A stretch of 6,532 bases of DNA from Bacteroidales bacterium (GTDB taxonomy: Bacteria > Bacteroidota > Bacteroidia > Bacteroidales > Muribaculaceae). Under the pieces are notes generated by a model, which was given only the letters and a program-made list of their open reading frames with translations, was not told where the DNA came from and ran no database searches. Below, piece after piece: positions 1 to 6,532 of the stretch (positions within the stretch are counted from its first letter, which is position 1; every line of letters begins with the position of its first letter). The stretch spans positions 1 to 6,532 of the forward strand of contig SFER01000122.1 of assembly GCA_004557195.1 (NCBI GenBank), given 5' to 3'. Made by a program: the position numbers and the translations under genes.

Positions 1-1109
1 TGCTTGCCGAATACTACAAAGCACAAAACGCAGGTGTTCAAGTTATCGGTTGTCCTAAGACCATCGACGGCGACTTGAAGAACGAAATGATTGAAACCTC
101 TTTCGGTTTCGACACTGCAACTAAAGTTTATAGCGAAGTTATCGGTAACATCCAACGCGACTGCAACTCCGCTAAGAAATACTGGCACTTCATTAAATTG
201 ATGGGTCGTAGCGCTTCCCACATCGCTCTCGAATGTGCTTTGCAGACACAACCCAATGTGTGCATCATCTCGGAAGAGGTTGAAGCTAAGAACCAAACTC
301 TTGCCGACATCGTTAACAACATTGCCAACATCGTTGCAAAACGTGCTGCCAAAGGCGACAATTTCGGTACAGTTTTGATTCCCGAAGGTCTCATCGAATT
401 TATTCCCGCAATGAAGAGCCTCATCGCCGAGCTCAACGACCTCCTCGCTAAAACACCTAAATTTACCAAAATGGCTAAGGAGGAACAACGCGAATTTGTT
501 TTGAAGAGCCTCAGCGCAGACAATGCCACTACTTTCGCTTCTCTCCCCGAAGGTGTTGCTCGCCAACTCACTCTCGACCGCGACCCTCACGGAAATGTTC
601 AAGTTTCGCTCATCGAAACCGAAAAATTGCTTAGCGAAATGGTTGCAAACCGCTTGAAAGAGATGAAAGATGCCGGTGAATATACAGGCAAATTTGCTGC
701 TCTCCACCACTTCTTCGGTTACGAAGGTCGTTGCGCCGACCCATCCAACTTCGACGCAGACTACTGCTACGCCCTCGGTTACAACGCCGCTCAACTCATC
801 AACAATGGCGCTACAGGTTACATGTCGTCTATCCGCAACCTCACCAAACCTTCTGTTCAATGGGAAGCAGGTGGTATTCCTATCACTATGATGATGAACA
901 TGGAACGCCGCAATGGTGAAATGAAGCCGGTTATCCAAAAGGCTCTCGTTGACCTCAACGGCAAACCATTCCAGAAATTCGCTTCATGCCGCGAAGAATG
1001 GGCTATGAATACTTGCTACACTTATCCGGGTCCTATCCAATACTTTGGTCCTGCCGAAGTTTGCGACCAAACTTCTCGCACACTCTACTACGAGCAAGGT
1101 GGCAAGTAA
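1..1109 (+). CDS. pfp: Pyrophosphate-fructose-6-phosphate 1-phosphotransferase (PPi-dependent phosphofructokinase), 5' end outside the window
   Basis: This cytoplasmic enzyme reversibly phosphorylates fructose 6-phosphate to fructose 1,6-bisphosphate, using pyrophosphate instead of ATP. The frame is already open at the left edge (first full codon at base 3), so the TTG at 75 is not the start. The window holds 368 residues. The family's long form has about 550, so roughly a third is missing, including the GGDDS-type phosphate-binding loop. Visible motifs are PKTIDGDL at 54-77, MGRSASHIALE from 201, and GYEGR at 717-731, the last in the sugar-phosphate-binding half. The Lys in PKTIDGD (57-59) stands where ATP-dependent enzymes have Gly and is the known PPi-specificity residue; the Asp of TID (66-68) is the catalytic base. 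Codon use is strongly biased (Leu mostly CTC/TTG, Arg CGC/CGT, Asn AAC), which suggests high expression. The gene faces the minus-strand cluster and ends just before a hairpin terminator. The family call is firm. Confidence 0.96.
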   Translation, partial: LAEYYKAQNAGVQVIGCPKTIDGDLKNEMIETSFGFDTATKVYSEVIGNIQRDCNSAKKYWHFIKLMGRSASHIALECALQTQPNVCIISEEVEAKNQTLADIVNNIANIVAKRAAKGDNFGTVLIPEGLIEFIPAMKSLIAELNDLLAKTPKFTKMAKEEQREFVLKSLSADNATTFASLPEGVARQLTLDRDPHGNVQVSLIETEKLLSEMVANRLKEMKDAGEYTGKFAALHHFFGYEGRCADPSNFDADYCYALGYNAAQLINNGATGYMSSIRNLTKPSVQWEAGGIPITMMMNMERRNGEMKPVIQKALVDLNGKPFQKFASCREEWAMNTCYTYPGPIQYFGPAEVCDQTSRTLYYEQGGK

Positions 1110-1130
1110 TCCCCATCATCACATAACTCT

Positions 1131-1170
1131 AAAAGAGAGAGGCGCAAATCGATTGCATCTCTCTCTTTTT
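1131..1170. terminator. Intrinsic terminator between convergent genes, probably bidirectional
   Basis: Bases 1131-1142 pair with 1158-1169 (AAAAGAGAGAGG against TTCTCTCTCTTTT-type sequence, with one G-U pair). After one C-A mismatch (1143/1157), GCAA at 1144-1147 pairs with TTGC at 1153-1156 around a five-base loop. The right arm ends in five Ts at 1166-1170, so it works as a rho-independent terminator for the plus-strand pfp gene, which stops 21 bases upstream. Read on the minus strand, the A-run of the left arm becomes a four-T tail, so it may also end the DUF3108 gene that stops at 1193. The second role is inferred. Confidence 0.85.
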
Positions 1171-1192
1171 GTCTCTATGTTGCGGGATTGGA

Positions 1193-1939
1193 TTATTTCG
1201 AGTTGTAATAGACTCGCATCTCCCCTATCGGCAATTTTCCTCGAATCATCAGCGGTATGTGCTTGGGATTCATCGAAATCCATGCGTCGATGTCGTCGGA
1301 AGATTTCTTGCGTCCATCTTGTGAGAACTTAAACTTCACATGATAGGCACGATGAGGTGTCTTATCACGCAATTTTATGTTGTCGATGCCTTCGAATCTT
1401 ATCAGCAACCGCTCTTGCATCCGCCCGGAGAAAATCGGAATCTCCACTGTCGCACCGGTTTTCATGCCGGCAAAATCGAGAGTGCGCAGATAATAAAACA
1501 CACTCAACATGTCATAGGCATGATGCGAAGAATAAAGCGTGGTGTCGCGGGAATAAGTCTTTCGATGAACAACACATTTGCCCACCGACCCCTTGTCGGA
1601 ATGGACAAAATCCACTACATCACGACCATAGAAATCATCCTCATGCGATATTTTCTCGTAGTGCAACGGCAGCACATCACGGGAGATGGTGCATTTCAAT
1701 GTGTCTCTCACCGGATAAATCTTGTCTGCCCACGAAATAGTGCGCGCCGCGAGAGCAGCCTTGTAACAGCCCGATGTGGCTTTAAGGCTCAATGTGGCAG
1801 ATGCGGCATGTTTCCAAATCAGCCCCCAATGATACACCACATCATAATGTAGCGTTTCATTAGACAACGGACTCTGAGCGCCAAGCGAAAACGCAAGGAA
1901 CACAGCCACAGAGAGCGCTATTTTTCTAAGCAACGGCAT
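1193..1939 (-). CDS. Exported DUF3108-family protein of unknown function
   Basis: The predicted protein has 248 residues. It begins with a clear Sec signal peptide: a basic start (MPLLRK), a hydrophobic core at residues 7-19, and a likely signal peptidase I site after LGA at 19-21. There is no lipobox cysteine, so the mature protein should be soluble in the periplasm or attached to a membrane by other means. The mature part looks beta-rich and matches my memory of the DUF3108 family: an early Tyr/Trp-rich stretch (LHYDVVYHWGLIW, 30-42), a central YDMLSVFYYLR at 142-152, and a closing DAWIS then HIPLMIRGKLPIGEMRVYY at 218-245. I chose the ATG at 1939, two bases after the ribBA stop. A TTG at 1945 in the same frame would overlap that stop and add two residues. 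It is the last gene of the cluster. No enzymatic motif is visible and the role is unknown. The family call rests on recalled pattern, not a search. Confidence 0.8.
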   Translation of the reverse strand: MPLLRKIALSVAVFLAFSLGAQSPLSNETLHYDVVYHWGLIWKHAASATLSLKATSGCYKAALAARTISWADKIYPVRDTLKCTISRDVLPLHYEKISHEDDFYGRDVVDFVHSDKGSVGKCVVHRKTYSRDTTLYSSHHAYDMLSVFYYLRTLDFAGMKTGATVEIPIFSGRMQERLLIRFEGIDNIKLRDKTPHRAYHVKFKFSQDGRKKSSDDIDAWISMNPKHIPLMIRGKLPIGEMRVYYNSK

Positions 1940-1941
1940 TA

Positions 1942-3159
1942 TCAATCCACATTGTGGAGGTTGTGTCCCATTTTCTCTTTCTTGGTGTGCATGTAGAACT
2001 TGTTATACTCGTTGGGCTGCACCTCAAGAGGCACATTCTCCACAATTTCAAGTCCGTAACCTTCGAGACCTACGCGCTTCATGGGATTGTTGGTGAGAAG
2101 ACGCATCTTTTTCACTCCAAGCTCGTGCAAAATGCTTGCTCCTACACCATAGTCGCGTTCATCTGCTTTATGACCAAGACAAATGTTAGCTTCAACTGTG
2201 TCCATACCATTCTCCTGGAGCTTGTAGGCTTTCATCTTCTCCATGAGTCCGATGCCGCGTCCCTCTTGGTTGAGGTAAATCACCACTCCACGTTCTTGCT
2301 TCTCGATAAACGAGAGGGCTTTGTGGAGTTGCTCGCCACAATCGCAGCGTTTCGAGCCGAAAATATCGCCTGTCATACAAGAGGAGTGCACACGCACATA
2401 CACCGGCTCATCGCCACACACATCGCCTTTAATAATAGCCACATGTTCGAGACCGGTGGTTGTTTGGCGGAACGGGATGAGTCTGAAATGCCCATATTCA
2501 GTGGGCATATCCACCTCTTCGCCACGCTCAACAATCGACTCCAATTTCAAGCGGTATGCAATGAGGTCGGCTATGGAGATTAGTTTGAGACCATATTCGT
2601 CTGCCATCTTGCGCAATTCGGGCAAGCGTGCCATTTCACCATCATCGGTCATAATCTCCATGAGAGCACCGGCAGGATACAACCCGGCGAGGCGAGCCAT
2701 ATCCACAGTCGCCTCGGTGTGTCCCGAGCGACGCAGCACACCTTTGTCTTGAGCATACAACGGATTTATATGACCGGGACGCCCGAAGGTGGCGGGAGTG
2801 GATGTCGGGTCGGCAAGAGCGCGTATTGTGGCAGCGCGGTCGGCAGCCGACACACCGGTTGTGCAACCTTCGAGTTTATCTACTGTAACGGTAAACGGAG
2901 TGCCGAGCACCGAGGTATTATCAAGAACTTGATGGGGCAAATCCAATTCCTTGCATCTCGAGATAGTAATAGGAGCGCAAAGCACGCCTCTTGCATGTTT
3001 GAGCATAAAGTTCACTTTCTCGGGAGTGATTTTTTCGGCGGCGATTATCAAATCCCCCTCATTCTCGCGGTCTTCATCATCAACCACAATCACAAATTTG
3101 CCTTCGCGGAAGTCGGCGATAGCCTCTTCAATCGAATCGAGTTTTATAGTATTCATCAT
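1942..3159 (-). CDS. ribBA: Bifunctional 3,4-dihydroxy-2-butanone 4-phosphate synthase / GTP cyclohydrolase II
   Basis: This cytoplasmic protein opens both branches of riboflavin synthesis. The N-terminal half turns ribulose 5-phosphate into 3,4-dihydroxy-2-butanone 4-phosphate plus formate, and the C-terminal half opens GTP to the diaminopyrimidine precursor. The length, 405 residues, is normal for the fusion. The RibB domain (about 5-205) shows the acidic metal/substrate loop DDEDRENEGD at 27-36, RPGH at 127-130 and RSGHTEAT at 144-151. The RibA domain (about 208-402) has the zinc cysteines at 261, 272 and 274, QEGRGIGL at 298-305, and residues aligning with E. coli Tyr105, Asp126 and Arg128 at 312, 333 and 335. 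LLTNNPMK lies at 354-361. Both active sites look complete. Two adjacent ATGs (3159 and 3156) could serve as start. The permease gene ends seven bases upstream, which leaves no room for an FMN riboswitch or a full promoter, so expression probably depends on read-through from upstream genes. Confidence 0.97.
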   Translation of the reverse strand: MMNTIKLDSIEEAIADFREGKFVIVVDDEDRENEGDLIIAAEKITPEKVNFMLKHARGVLCAPITISRCKELDLPHQVLDNTSVLGTPFTVTVDKLEGCTTGVSAADRAATIRALADPTSTPATFGRPGHINPLYAQDKGVLRRSGHTEATVDMARLAGLYPAGALMEIMTDDGEMARLPELRKMADEYGLKLISIADLIAYRLKLESIVERGEEVDMPTEYGHFRLIPFRQTTTGLEHVAIIKGDVCGDEPVYVRVHSSCMTGDIFGSKRCDCGEQLHKALSFIEKQERGVVIYLNQEGRGIGLMEKMKAYKLQENGMDTVEANICLGHKADERDYGVGASILHELGVKKMRLLTNNPMKRVGLEGYGLEIVENVPLEVQPNEYNKFYMHTKKEKMGHNLHNVD

Positions 3160-3166
3160 TCTTAAA

Positions 3167-5089
3167 TTATTCAGTTATGTTTTGTTTTTCTAAAATCGAG
3201 ATTAGTTCATTTGATACCGAAACAATGGTTTTCATGTCTTTCTTGAGAATCGACTGCTGCTTCTGTCCTATGAGATATATCACGATGCCCACCGGCAAAA
3301 GCGCCATGAGCAAATAGCCCACCGCAGGGATATTGGTAACGCGGTAGAAGAACAATTTCCTGAGCACCGGGAAATCCATGAGTTTATTCACGATGAGCAC
3401 ATCTTTGGAATCCGAGAGATAGGTAACCACCGCCTCGAGTTGCTCCGAAATTGCCAAAATTCTCTCAATCGGGTATCCTTTAGCGAAATATTTAACATAT
3501 CGCTGACGCTTGGGATATTCATTGAGGAATGAAGATACCTCTGTCTTCAACTTCTCAAGCATCTCTATTCCATCGGCAGGAACCACATCGTTCATCGAGA
3601 ATTCCTTCACCTCGAGATGACGAATCTCTGCCTGACCGATAATCTTGCGGAACAGATTGATATACGCGTCGGCATTAAACACAGCCGAGTCGTTTACAGC
3701 CTTGTAGGTTACAAAGATACCCAAAGGCAACAGCACGGCGGTACTCAACCACACGCCTTCCCACACCTCGAGAACACCCTCGCGAGCCAGTTTAATTCCC
3801 GAATTATCAATTATGTAATAGAAGACAAAGAGCAACACCGACACCACAATGGGCACGGCAAGTCCGCCTTTGCGAATTATCGAGCCAAGTGGAGCGCCGA
3901 TGAAGAAGAACACGAGGCAGGCAATAGCAAGTGTGAATTTTTTCTGCAACTCGATTCCGTGGCGGCGAATTGTCTTCATGTCATCGTCCATAGAGTAACT
4001 CTTGAACTCATAGTCTTGCCTCATGCGCCGAGCGTTGCCAATCGCATTTGTTACAATCGACCGCTGCACCACAAATGGCGTTTCGTGGAATATTGAGTCA
4101 ATATCATATTTCTTCACGACTTTAACCGGCTTGTATGTGCGTTCCACTGTTAGTTTGTCGTTAACACGCACAAATCGCGATGACGGCACATTAAAGAATG
4201 TCGTCATTCTCAAATCGTTGGCATAACATGAGCCGATACTATCAACCCTGGCGTTAACAGAGTCGATTGTATGCTGGAGTTCCGAAATATTCTTGCCTAC
4301 ATACTGGTTGCGCATGGTTTCGTCGTCCATGCGGTTGAAATTGGCATCAAACGGGATGATTATCTCCTTGGAAGAGAATGTCTCTCTGCGATAGAGGAAA
4401 TTACCGCGCATTCCGCTGTTGCTCTTCAAGTCTTCAAACGATTCGCCACTCCAGAGCCGCAAGAAAAGGTTCATCTTGTCTTCCGAGAAACTCAACTTTC
4501 CCGAATCGGCAACTATAATATTGGCACTGCCACCCCCTTTGGACACATCATAGATTTTCATATCGTAGAGGTGCCCGTTCTCTTTATTTTTCTCCCTGAT
4601 GTAGATATTATAACCATCTATTTGGTCATAGAAAGCACCCTCGGGGATATCGAGTTCGGGAGATTTTTGTCGCATCGAGAAAAGCAAGGTCCACATCTTC
4701 ACTTGCGCCTTGGGCAGGACATCGTTTTGAAAGAAAAACGCCGCTACAGCCACAATCGAAACACATACAATGAGTGGCGACATGATGCGTATCAATGAAA
4801 CTCCCGCCGCCTTCATTGCCGTCAACTCGAATTTCTCGCCCAGATTGCCAAACACCATCAGCGACGCGAGCAAAATCGCCAACGGTAGCGCCAACGGCAC
4901 CATCGTGAGAGCCGCATAGCAGAACAATTCGGCAATCACCGAGAGTTCAAGCCCTTTTCCCACCAGGTCATCGACATACTTCCACAAAAACTGCATCAAC
5001 ACGATGAAGAGGCAGATGAGGAATGTCATCAAAAACAGTGGCAGAAAAGTCTGCAAGATAAATAAATATAGTTTTTTTACTCGAAACAT
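3167..5089 (-). CDS. LptF/LptG (YjgP/YjgQ) family permease of lipopolysaccharide export, long form
   Basis: Inner-membrane subunit of the Lpt ABC transporter, which works with the ATPase LptB to extract lipopolysaccharide and pass it to LptC and LptA. It has six core membrane segments at about residues 8-35, 52-80, 102-121, 386-402, 409-427 and 446-463, with a large periplasmic domain at about 122-384, as in LptF/LptG. The cytoplasmic stretch GEKFELTAMKAAGVS (84-98) is the family's coupling-helix region that contacts LptB. At 640 residues it is far longer than the E. coli proteins (about 360). The excess is an enlarged periplasmic domain plus a C-terminal extension (about 466-640) that contains a further hydrophobic segment at 587-607. 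The sequence does not let me say whether it is LptF or LptG, and no partner permease is in the window. It starts 10 bases after the Mur ligase stop and ends 7 bases before ribBA. Family call firm; subunit identity open. Confidence 0.92.
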   Translation of the reverse strand: MFRVKKLYLFILQTFLPLFLMTFLICLFIVLMQFLWKYVDDLVGKGLELSVIAELFCYAALTMVPLALPLAILLASLMVFGNLGEKFELTAMKAAGVSLIRIMSPLIVCVSIVAVAAFFFQNDVLPKAQVKMWTLLFSMRQKSPELDIPEGAFYDQIDGYNIYIREKNKENGHLYDMKIYDVSKGGGSANIIVADSGKLSFSEDKMNLFLRLWSGESFEDLKSNSGMRGNFLYRRETFSSKEIIIPFDANFNRMDDETMRNQYVGKNISELQHTIDSVNARVDSIGSCYANDLRMTTFFNVPSSRFVRVNDKLTVERTYKPVKVVKKYDIDSIFHETPFVVQRSIVTNAIGNARRMRQDYEFKSYSMDDDMKTIRRHGIELQKKFTLAIACLVFFFIGAPLGSIIRKGGLAVPIVVSVLLFVFYYIIDNSGIKLAREGVLEVWEGVWLSTAVLLPLGIFVTYKAVNDSAVFNADAYINLFRKIIGQAEIRHLEVKEFSMNDVVPADGIEMLEKLKTEVSSFLNEYPKRQRYVKYFAKGYPIERILAISEQLEAVVTYLSDSKDVLIVNKLMDFPVLRKLFFYRVTNIPAVGYLLMALLPVGIVIYLIGQKQQSILKKDMKTIVSVSNELISILEKQNITE

Positions 5090-5099
5090 CTAATGCTTT

Positions 5100-6532
5100 T
5101 TATTTAAATGTGTCCGGCAAATCGTTCTCATAGAGAACAGTGTCGCCGGGAGAGGCAATTTTAAGAAGATGAGCCTGAGCCTGGGCGAATGAATCCACGA
5201 TGACGATTTTATCCTCCGACATTCCACCTTGGCGAAGTCCGTCAACAATAGCATCGCGGTTGTATGCGCCAACCACAATGGCAATATCGCATGAAACTGC
5301 CATTTTCTTGCCAAATTCGGTGTTACACTCCACCTGCTTGCTCCCGAGTTCAATCATTCCCGGGGTGATGACAATACGTTTTCCGGTAGTCATGCCCGAA
5401 ATGACATCCAGAGCCATTCGAGAGCCATCGGGATTGGAGTTGAAGGCATCATCTATGATGGTGAGCCCGCCGGGAGTGCGCTTCACATTCAAGCGATGCT
5501 CCACCTGCTCAATTTTGCTCACAGCATAGCGAATCTTATCCTCCGGAACCTCGAGGCGGATAGCCATAATCACGGCGGCAAGCAGATTTGAGATGTTACA
5601 CTCGCCCACAAGATGGGTGTGCAATTCCATATTCACTCCGTCACTGCCAACTATGCGGAAACTTGTCCCTGCCGAAGAATATGTAATATCTTCTGCGTGA
5701 TAGTCGGCACCCTGGGGCTTCGCAACCGCGTATCTTGCCGACTTCACATTACCAATTTCCCTATTGGAGATATATTGGAAATCGTTGTTCACAACAGCAA
5801 ATCCATCTGCCGGCAAAGCATCTACAAGTTCAAACTTGGTGCGTTGCACATTCTCGATTGTCTTGAACGACTCGAGATGCTGCGGACCCACAGCAGTTAC
5901 AATACCCATCTGCGGATGCACCAAATCGCATATTTCCTTGATGTCGCCGATGTTTTTCGCCCCCATTTCCACGATAAACAAATCGTTGTAGGGCTTCATC
6001 ATCTCGCGGATTGTGCGGATTACCCCCATCGGAGTGTTGAAACTACCGGGAGTCATAATCACATTGTATTTCTCCGACAGGATTCTGTTCAAATAATGCT
6101 TGGTGCTTGTTTTTCCGTAACTTCCGGTGATACCCACAACCTTAAGTCCGGGCATCGAGGCAAGAATGGAAGCCGCCTCATCGTAGTATTTCTTGTTGAT
6201 TGCATTCTCAACCGGCTGCAGTGCCCATAGCGAAACGAGAGTAATCACATGCGATAGTATAGCGCACAAAACCGCTACGATGGCGGCAAATCCCGGCAGC
6301 ACAATAAACACCGGAATCAGCAATGCAAGCGTGAGAATGAAATTGCCCGAAATGAGCCTCCACACACGCTTTGTGAACACGATAGGCTTCTTGTATTTGC
6401 GTGTGGCATAATAAACCGACACGCCCGCAGCCACAACGGTTGCCACAATTTCTGCCCACCAATATGGAAAAGCCACAAGCATAAAGCCAACGGCAATGAA
6501 GATTAGTTTCACCTCCGAGAGGTAGCCATTGG
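5100..6532 (-). CDS. Membrane-anchored MurF-like Mur ligase, 5' end outside the window
   Basis: ATP-dependent amide ligase of the Mur family, closest by motifs to MurF, which adds D-Ala-D-Ala to UDP-MurNAc-tripeptide. The frame stays open to the right edge (six more codons before the GTG at 6512), so the true start is probably outside. Numbering from that GTG: membrane segments at about 3-18, 20-36, 57-73 and 75-97; ATP loop GITGSYGKTSTK at 127-138; GSFNTPMGV at 156-164; VEMGAKNIGD at 181-190; GPQHLESF at 209-216; RTKFE at 224-228, whose Lys matches the carbamylated Lys of Mur ligases; GECNISNLLAA at 303-313; DDAFNSNPDG at 354-363, the MurF-type DAYNANP signature; PGMIELG at 384-390. The catalytic core looks intact. 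MurF's N-terminal UDP-sugar-binding domain is replaced by membrane helices, and the C-terminal KGS motif is replaced by YENDLPDTF. It may therefore act on a membrane-bound or different acceptor; that is inference. Mur ligase family is firm; MurF activity is not. Confidence 0.85.
   Translation of the reverse strand, partial: NGYLSEVKLIFIAVGFMLVAFPYWWAEIVATVVAAGVSVYYATRKYKKPIVFTKRVWRLISGNFILTLALLIPVFIVLPGFAAIVAVLCAILSHVITLVSLWALQPVENAINKKYYDEAASILASMPGLKVVGITGSYGKTSTKHYLNRILSEKYNVIMTPGSFNTPMGVIRTIREMMKPYNDLFIVEMGAKNIGDIKEICDLVHPQMGIVTAVGPQHLESFKTIENVQRTKFELVDALPADGFAVVNNDFQYISNREIGNVKSARYAVAKPQGADYHAEDITYSSAGTSFRIVGSDGVNMELHTHLVGECNISNLLAAVIMAIRLEVPEDKIRYAVSKIEQVEHRLNVKRTPGGLTIIDDAFNSNPDGSRMALDVISGMTTGKRIVITPGMIELGSKQVECNTEFGKKMAVSCDIAIVVGAYNRDAIVDGLRQGGMSEDKIVIVDSFAQAQAHLLKIASPGDTVLYENDLPDTFK

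Larger units (their letters stand above)
1193..6532 (-). other. Probable four-gene operon: Mur ligase, Lpt permease, ribBA, DUF3108
   Basis: Four minus-strand genes follow one another with gaps of 10, 7 and 2 bases and no hairpin or promoter-sized space between them. They are very likely one transcript that begins beyond the right edge and ends at the hairpin at 1131-1170. None of the starts has a convincing Shine-Dalgarno site; the bases before them are A/T-rich, as is usual in Bacteroidota. A promoter inside one of the coding regions cannot be excluded from sequence alone. Confidence 0.8.

Noticed and set aside
75..77. TTG as the start of pfp
   Set aside because: The frame is open to the left edge and the upstream residues form the conserved PKTIDGDL active-site motif, so the gene begins outside the window.
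1954..2583. A 209-codon plus-strand open frame lying opposite ribBA
   Set aside because: It is fully antisense to a gene with intact catalytic motifs, its translation resembles no family I know, and it has no promoter-like or start context of its own.
3160..3166. FMN riboswitch in front of ribBA
   Set aside because: Only seven bases separate ribBA from the preceding gene and no riboswitch-like conserved sequence is present in the nearby coding region.
3617..4798. Plus-strand open frames of 159 and 175 codons opposite the Lpt permease
   Set aside because: Both lie inside the permease coding region on the other strand and show no membrane, domain or start evidence of their own.
5072..5078. 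A run of seven A residues at codons 4-6 of the permease gene, a possible slippage or phase-variation site
   Set aside because: The run is short, the frame is intact on both sides, and a Lys-Lys pair after the first residues is normal for a positive-inside membrane protein start.
5613..6230. A 205-codon plus-strand open frame opposite the Mur ligase
   Set aside because: The Mur ligase motifs on the minus strand cover the same bases; the plus-strand translation is rich in Cys and His without any recognisable pattern, as expected of an antisense shadow.
6510..6512. GTG as the start of the Mur ligase
   Set aside because: The frame continues open to the window edge and the GTG would start right at the edge of a hydrophobic helix; an upstream start is more likely, though GTG cannot be fully excluded.

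Overview
The window looks like chromosomal DNA from a member of the phylum Bacteroidota, most likely order Bacteroidales. The evidence is a PPi-dependent phosphofructokinase of the long type, a single LptF/LptG permease of about 640 residues, a Mur ligase with a membrane-embedded N-terminus, and starts preceded by A-rich stretches rather than Shine-Dalgarno sites. I cannot name a genus from the sequence alone. There is no sign of a phage, insertion sequence, CRISPR array, tRNA or rRNA.

Layout: (1) The left end, up to 1109, holds the 3' two thirds of a plus-strand pyrophosphate-fructose-6-phosphate 1-phosphotransferase gene. (2) An 83-base convergent gap (1110-1192) holds a strong hairpin terminator at about 1131-1170. 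(3) Everything from 1193 to the right edge is one tightly packed minus-strand gene cluster. Read in the direction of transcription (right to left), it is a membrane-anchored MurF-like Mur ligase (open past the right edge), an LptF/LptG-family permease, the bifunctional riboflavin enzyme RibBA, and an exported DUF3108 protein. The gaps between these genes are 10, 7 and 2 bases, so they are almost certainly co-transcribed and end at the shared terminator. No gene-free stretch exceeds 83 bases.

Functionally, the plus-strand gene belongs to central glycolysis. Three of the four minus-strand products point to the cell envelope: a Mur ligase, the lipopolysaccharide export permease and a secreted protein of unknown role. 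RibBA supplies the first steps of both branches of riboflavin synthesis and is the metabolic outlier.

I do not see an obviously new system. The most interesting items are the Mur ligase, which has membrane helices where MurF has its UDP-sugar-binding domain and lacks the usual MurF C-terminal KGS motif; the C-terminal extension with an apparent seventh helix on the Lpt permease; and the DUF3108 protein placed at the end of this envelope cluster.
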